The position numbers and the translations under genes were made by a program. Under the pieces are notes generated by a model. That model did not search any database. It was not told the DNA's origin and worked only from the letters and a program-made list of their open reading frames with translations. This document shows, in pieces, positions 60,601-64,000 of a stretch of DNA of 64,000 nt; position 1 is the stretch's first letter; each line of letters starts with the position of its first letter. The DNA lies in assembly GCA_001917135.1 (NCBI GenBank), contig MNTT01000016.1, forward strand, positions 473,599 through 537,598, given 5' to 3'. This stretch comes from Acetobacter sp. 46_36. Its GTDB lineage: Bacteria > Pseudomonadota > Alphaproteobacteria > RF32 > CAG-239.

Positions 60601-60877
60601 AACTCTTGTCCATTATTTATGTAATATAGACATTCATCCCAAAACATATACCTGCTCAGAATGTGGAAAAGGCAACTGTTTTCCTTATCAAATCAAATGC
60701 TGTAACAATTATGGCTGTATCTCAGGTATTACAAGCGATGAAATTATTGCTGCCATTGAACAGCAATTAAAAAAACGGTCTCACTTTTCCCCTCTAACTA
60801 TCGGATATGAAACAACTACTCCTGCTAGAGTTAAAGGAATTGAAGAATTTATAAAACAGCATGGAGATTTAAAATAA
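57608..60877 (+). CDS. Three-domain glycosyltransferase: GT8 fused to two GT9-like domains
   Basis: A 1089-residue protein. Residues 1-260: GT8 domain with INIAMICDEKFI, VLYLDGDIIASDDL (the DxD) and RHYFNSGVILLNL. Residues 260-385: a linker with two similar LFGLPI/IFGIKIS stretches. Residues 390-760: GT9-like domain with GFLLAGGLGDTCLAANYL and DIEGGFVHLQRAINGSSSCVLFGPTD. Residues 780-1075: a second GT9-like domain with FNGLGDTLLFRSAI and VGGISGLMHLARFVGCPSVIVYSHAEPE. Such a fusion is unusual; it could add two or three sugars in sequence. AT-rich compared with hldE. GGAG is 8 nt upstream of the ATG. Confidence 0.83.
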   Translation: MSNMINIAMICDEKFICLTKTCIRSIIANKKNNTLYHFYIIGVEISKQTIQEFQNLEQPNVVITILIKNNDYENIGQLKHRVSKAALFKFQLPALIPTDKVLYLDGDIIASDDLGELYHTDISENYAAMAVDWVAEIRKKDHIRLLHRHYFNSGVILLNLKKMREDSIAEKLLAYKEHDTFNRYMDQDAFNVVLYPKILLLNEKYNFHEEYEKLRLKDTNYAYLQTIDNIVLRHYTAYKPTEDLKFPHSEQFFHYADYSDFVNCIIKTMRDDYARLYQHFVILSSKHEDLVKRVKILEESFWKIQFRKLFIQKANNQYSCLLLGLPLFKKTTRSENKKYYLFGLPIISISTKNNIKTIRIFGIKISRKQTISSLSDTFSIKANDKGIFEISKLSDLPELPKEKLNIGFLLAGGLGDTCLAANYLYYFRQKFNNYNIHIDVYIRNTNPIAKTVFENTNITDRVFTTYKDGKYTDVSCIYKKYDLFIRIVRLPEISHLNAANMTKFPLLQQYTNILQKFRQDYCSLFSSDLNALSYCNLKKINRVQQADINNFLGIRKQFTYTLPINISVIETLKKFNLLNKKFITIHNETDLRYPEGSCKLWKAENFSKLIELIKKQHPDYIFVQIGGDKLRSPEIPGIDFYLTGQTNFEEIKVLLKECLLHIDIEGGFVHLQRAINGSSSCVLFGPTDINFFSYPENINITNNICAGCENIFPNWQNECLNQEKNICMRSITPGAVAQQILSYLNKKELETKDCCKILSLKEAKAKYKIIYFSFNGLGDTLLFRSAIEKLSKQRKQRILIGTKNAELFKDSKCIDILEGIDESTFNALQRQKLLENNIEPIFITGVKYIKDPQLGYRRQWPNGHLLTSLCNKLGIIGKIELAGSLNLNETEKAYGRFFEKTQIAFISKGLSQYKTIPLPVIQDVIKKLSDKYDFVQLGNAKDPLLDGVLDKRGCPSLREAASILYNSDLFVGGISGLMHLARFVGCPSVIVYSHAEPETLVHYLCNIDIHPKTYTCSECGKGNCFPYQIKCCNNYGCISGITSDEIIAAIEQQLKKRSHFSPLTIGYETTTPARVKGIEEFIKQHGDLK

Positions 60878-60878
60878 A

Positions 60879-62360
60879 ATGCCATTACTTACTACATACA
60901 TAGAAAAATTCCAAGATATCCGAGTGCTGGTTATCGGCGACATTATGCTGGACCGTTTTATGTACGGAAAAGTGGAGCGGATTTCTCCGGAAGCCCCGGT
61001 ACCGGTATTTAAGTTTCATCATGAGAAAAAAATGCTCGGCGGAGCGGGAAACGTAGCGGCAAATCTTACATCGTTGGGCGTACACTGCGATTTCATCGGG
61101 ATTATCGGCAAAGATGAGGCTGGGCGGAGCCTTTCAGGTTTACTTTCGGCTGTCAACGTTCACAGCCATCTTCTGCGCCTTGCCGATTATCCGACAATTG
61201 TAAAAACCCGCCTGATTGCCGGCGCCAATCATCTGACCCGGGTCGATCAGGAAGAAATTCTTCCGGTCATTACAGATTTGCTTCCGCGTTATAAACGGAT
61301 TTTGACACATGCCGTCAAAAAGGCCGACATTGTCTTAATTTCAGACTATAACAAAGGGCTGTTGACCCCGGTTACAACACAAATGATTATTGACATCTGC
61401 CGACAGTTTGGAAAACAGACCATTATAGATCCCAAAGGAACCGATTATTCAAAATACATCGGCGCGACATTAGTTAAACCGAATTTAAAAGAGTTTTCGG
61501 AAGCTACCGGATGCTTGTACAATCCGTTGGCAGCAGATTTTCACGAACAAATCACGGCCGGAGCTAAGATATTATTTGATAAATTTTATATTAAAAATTT
61601 ATTGGTTACGCTTTCTGAATACGGTATGGTTTATATTCCTGCAGACAATCCGGACGAACTGATGCAAATTCCAACCGAAGCCAAAGAAGTTTTTGATGTT
61701 TCCGGTGCCGGTGATACGGCTTTGGCTACATTAGGCGCCTGTCTGGGAGCCGGAGTTCCGATTAAAGATGCGATGAAACTCGCTAACACTGCATCCGGCA
61801 TAGCCATTGGAAAGCTGGGTACAGCAACCGTTACGGCAGATGAGTTAAAAATGGCACTTTCACAAAGGGCGATGCCGGATGACGGGTGGAGTCAGAAAAA
61901 GAAAATTATCACATTGGAGCAAGCTAAAAGCATCGTCAAACATCTGCGTGACCAAGGAAAACGTGTCGGTTTTACCAATGGTTGTTTTGACTGCTGCCAT
62001 TTGGGACATTTAAACTCATTTATGCAGGCAAAAAAACTTTGCGACGTTTTAATTGCCGCCGTAAACTCAGATGCTTCGGTCAAACGTTACAAAGGGCCGT
62101 CGCGGCCAATTCAGGACGAAAAAACACGGGCGCTTTTATTAGCTTCATTGGAAATGATAGATTATGTTATCGTTTTTGAAGAGGATTCCCCTTTACATAT
62201 TGTAGACGCACTACGGCCGGACATCGTTGCCAAAGAGGGGTATGCGTTGGAAAACTGGCCCGAGGGGAAACTGGCACAAAGCTATGGCGGCAAGGCGGTT
62301 ATTTTAAAGAGGCTGGACGGATATTCCACTTCCGGCCTGGTAGAAAAAATGAAAGGATAG
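60879..62360 (+). CDS. hldE: Bifunctional heptose-7-phosphate kinase / heptose-1-phosphate adenylyltransferase
   Basis: A 493-residue HldE. The N-terminal ribokinase-like domain has VIGDIMLDRFMYGKVERISPEAPVPVF (here split: GDIMLDRF, RISPEAPVPV), MLGGAGNVAANL, and the ATP/anion hole DVSGAGDTALATLG (about 268-281). The C-terminal nucleotidyltransferase has FTNGCFDCCHLGHL and KGPSRPIQ. It phosphorylates D-glycero-beta-D-manno-heptose 7-phosphate and adds AMP, giving ADP-heptose for LPS inner core. It begins 1 nt after the preceding stop. Acting with GmhA downstream, it supplies donors for the GT9-type enzymes upstream. Confidence 0.97.
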   Translation: MPLLTTYIEKFQDIRVLVIGDIMLDRFMYGKVERISPEAPVPVFKFHHEKKMLGGAGNVAANLTSLGVHCDFIGIIGKDEAGRSLSGLLSAVNVHSHLLRLADYPTIVKTRLIAGANHLTRVDQEEILPVITDLLPRYKRILTHAVKKADIVLISDYNKGLLTPVTTQMIIDICRQFGKQTIIDPKGTDYSKYIGATLVKPNLKEFSEATGCLYNPLAADFHEQITAGAKILFDKFYIKNLLVTLSEYGMVYIPADNPDELMQIPTEAKEVFDVSGAGDTALATLGACLGAGVPIKDAMKLANTASGIAIGKLGTATVTADELKMALSQRAMPDDGWSQKKKIITLEQAKSIVKHLRDQGKRVGFTNGCFDCCHLGHLNSFMQAKKLCDVLIAAVNSDASVKRYKGPSRPIQDEKTRALLLASLEMIDYVIVFEEDSPLHIVDALRPDIVAKEGYALENWPEGKLAQSYGGKAVILKRLDGYSTSGLVEKMKG

Positions 62361-62364
62361 GATT

Positions 62365-63513
<1,149 letters not shown>

Positions 63514-63644
63514 CTTCTCTGCCTAGCTTTATACAAACGCTGTTTTGCCCAAAAATATTTTTTACGTTAAAACCGAATTACGAATTTACCAAAACAGTGT
63601 TTGTATGACAACAGTTACTGCAAAACTTATGAAAGGATGAAATC

Positions 63645-64000
63645 ATGCAGGAATATATCAACGCACAATTTGACGAATTGACTTGCGGCGTGGCGGAATT
63701 GAAACAGCAGACGCCGGAGATTGAAAAAATCGCAAATGTATGTACCGATGCCCTCAGACGGGGACATAAAATCATATTTTGCGGCAACGGCGGAAGTGCG
63801 GCGCAATCCCAACATCTGGCGGCGGAACTTGTGGGGCGTTATAAAATGAACCGTCCGGCAATGAATTCCATTTCCTTGACGGTCGATACTTCGAATTTGA
63901 CCGCCATCGGCAACGATTACGGCTACGACGTCGTTTTTTCCCGCCAGTTGGAAGGTGTCGGCCAAGGCGGCGATATTCTTATAGGCCTGTCTACCAGTGG
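63645..64000 (+). CDS. gmhA: Phosphoheptose isomerase, partial
   Basis: Open from the ATG at 63645 to the right edge (118 codons seen of about 190-195). The SIS-domain sequence includes IIFCGNGGSAAQSQHLAAEL (44-63), FNSISLTVD-like NSISLTVDTSNLTAIGNDYGYD and GDILIGLSTSG. GmhA converts sedoheptulose 7-phosphate to D-glycero-D-manno-heptose 7-phosphate, the substrate of HldE encoded upstream. GAAAGGATG lies 6 nt before the ATG. The 130-bp gap from the acyltransferase contains no other gene. Confidence 0.95.
   Translation, partial: MQEYINAQFDELTCGVAELKQQTPEIEKIANVCTDALRRGHKIIFCGNGGSAAQSQHLAAELVGRYKMNRPAMNSISLTVDTSNLTAIGNDYGYDVVFSRQLEGVGQGGDILIGLSTS

Overview
The window looks like a chromosome segment from a host-associated alphaproteobacterium. 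This is inferred from the gene order nuoL-nuoM-nuoN-birA-rnj (typical of Alphaproteobacteria), from DUF3768/DUF1737 genes in the mobile region, and from LPS heptose genes; the exact lineage cannot be read from the sequence alone.

Layout. (1) 1-20.8 kb, core chromosome with moderate GC: a partial PhoU-like (DUF47) gene, two secreted DsbA-type thioredoxins, a YheS-type ABC-F protein, a GT92 glycosyltransferase, a DUF1847 protein, an MFS transporter, two exported CgeB-like proteins (one internally duplicated), an S66 peptidase, ribonuclease J, BirA and three highly divergent NuoL/M/N-like membrane subunits. (2) 20.92-47.16 kb, an AT-richer island of about 26.1 kb inserted at the 3' end of tRNA-Lys(UUU), bounded by an 11-bp repeat (20988-20998 and 47116-47126). 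It carries a large serine recombinase, small accessory genes, a plasmid-like iteron block with a winged-helix protein, a tyrosine recombinase domain, an AAA_14/DUF4143 ATPase, a small resolvase, and a long anti-parasite type operon (SNF2-type helicase, DUF4391, trypsin-like protease, type III Mod and Res, a 94-aa protein and a membrane GAF protein) plus a GHKL ATPase with a nuclease-like C-terminus. (3) 47.2-51.4 kb, prophage debris: adenine methylase, Gly-rich surface protein, overlapping spanin-like pair, holin-like gene, and an OLD-type nuclease gene lacking its 5' part. (4) 51.5-54.8 kb: metallophosphoesterase, MerR-type promoter, aldo/keto reductase and a broken LysR gene. (5) 54.9-64 kb, a cell-surface glycan locus: a small serine invertase, a 102-bp promoter segment flanked by perfect 18-bp inverted repeats, a catalytically dead invertase paralogue, GT9 and GT8-GT9-GT9 glycosyltransferases, hldE, an acyltransferase ending in an (AG)29 tract, and the start of gmhA.

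Most notable points. First, the island's attachment site lies inside the recombinase reading frame. In the integrated state the last 33 residues are antisense tRNA-Lys sequence. Reading across the repeat as in an excised circle, the frame instead continues for 40 codons at the far end of the island and ends in LLAA, like an ssrA-type degradation tag. Second, the glycan operon sits behind what looks like an invertible promoter, now facing away from it, between an active and a dead invertase. Third, the protease gene of the type III restriction operon is flanked by an exact 17-bp duplication at its two coupled gene junctions, as if inserted as a cassette. Fourth, all three Nuo-like subunits appear to have lost the charged residues used for proton pumping. 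All homology statements were made by eye from protein motifs, without database searches.
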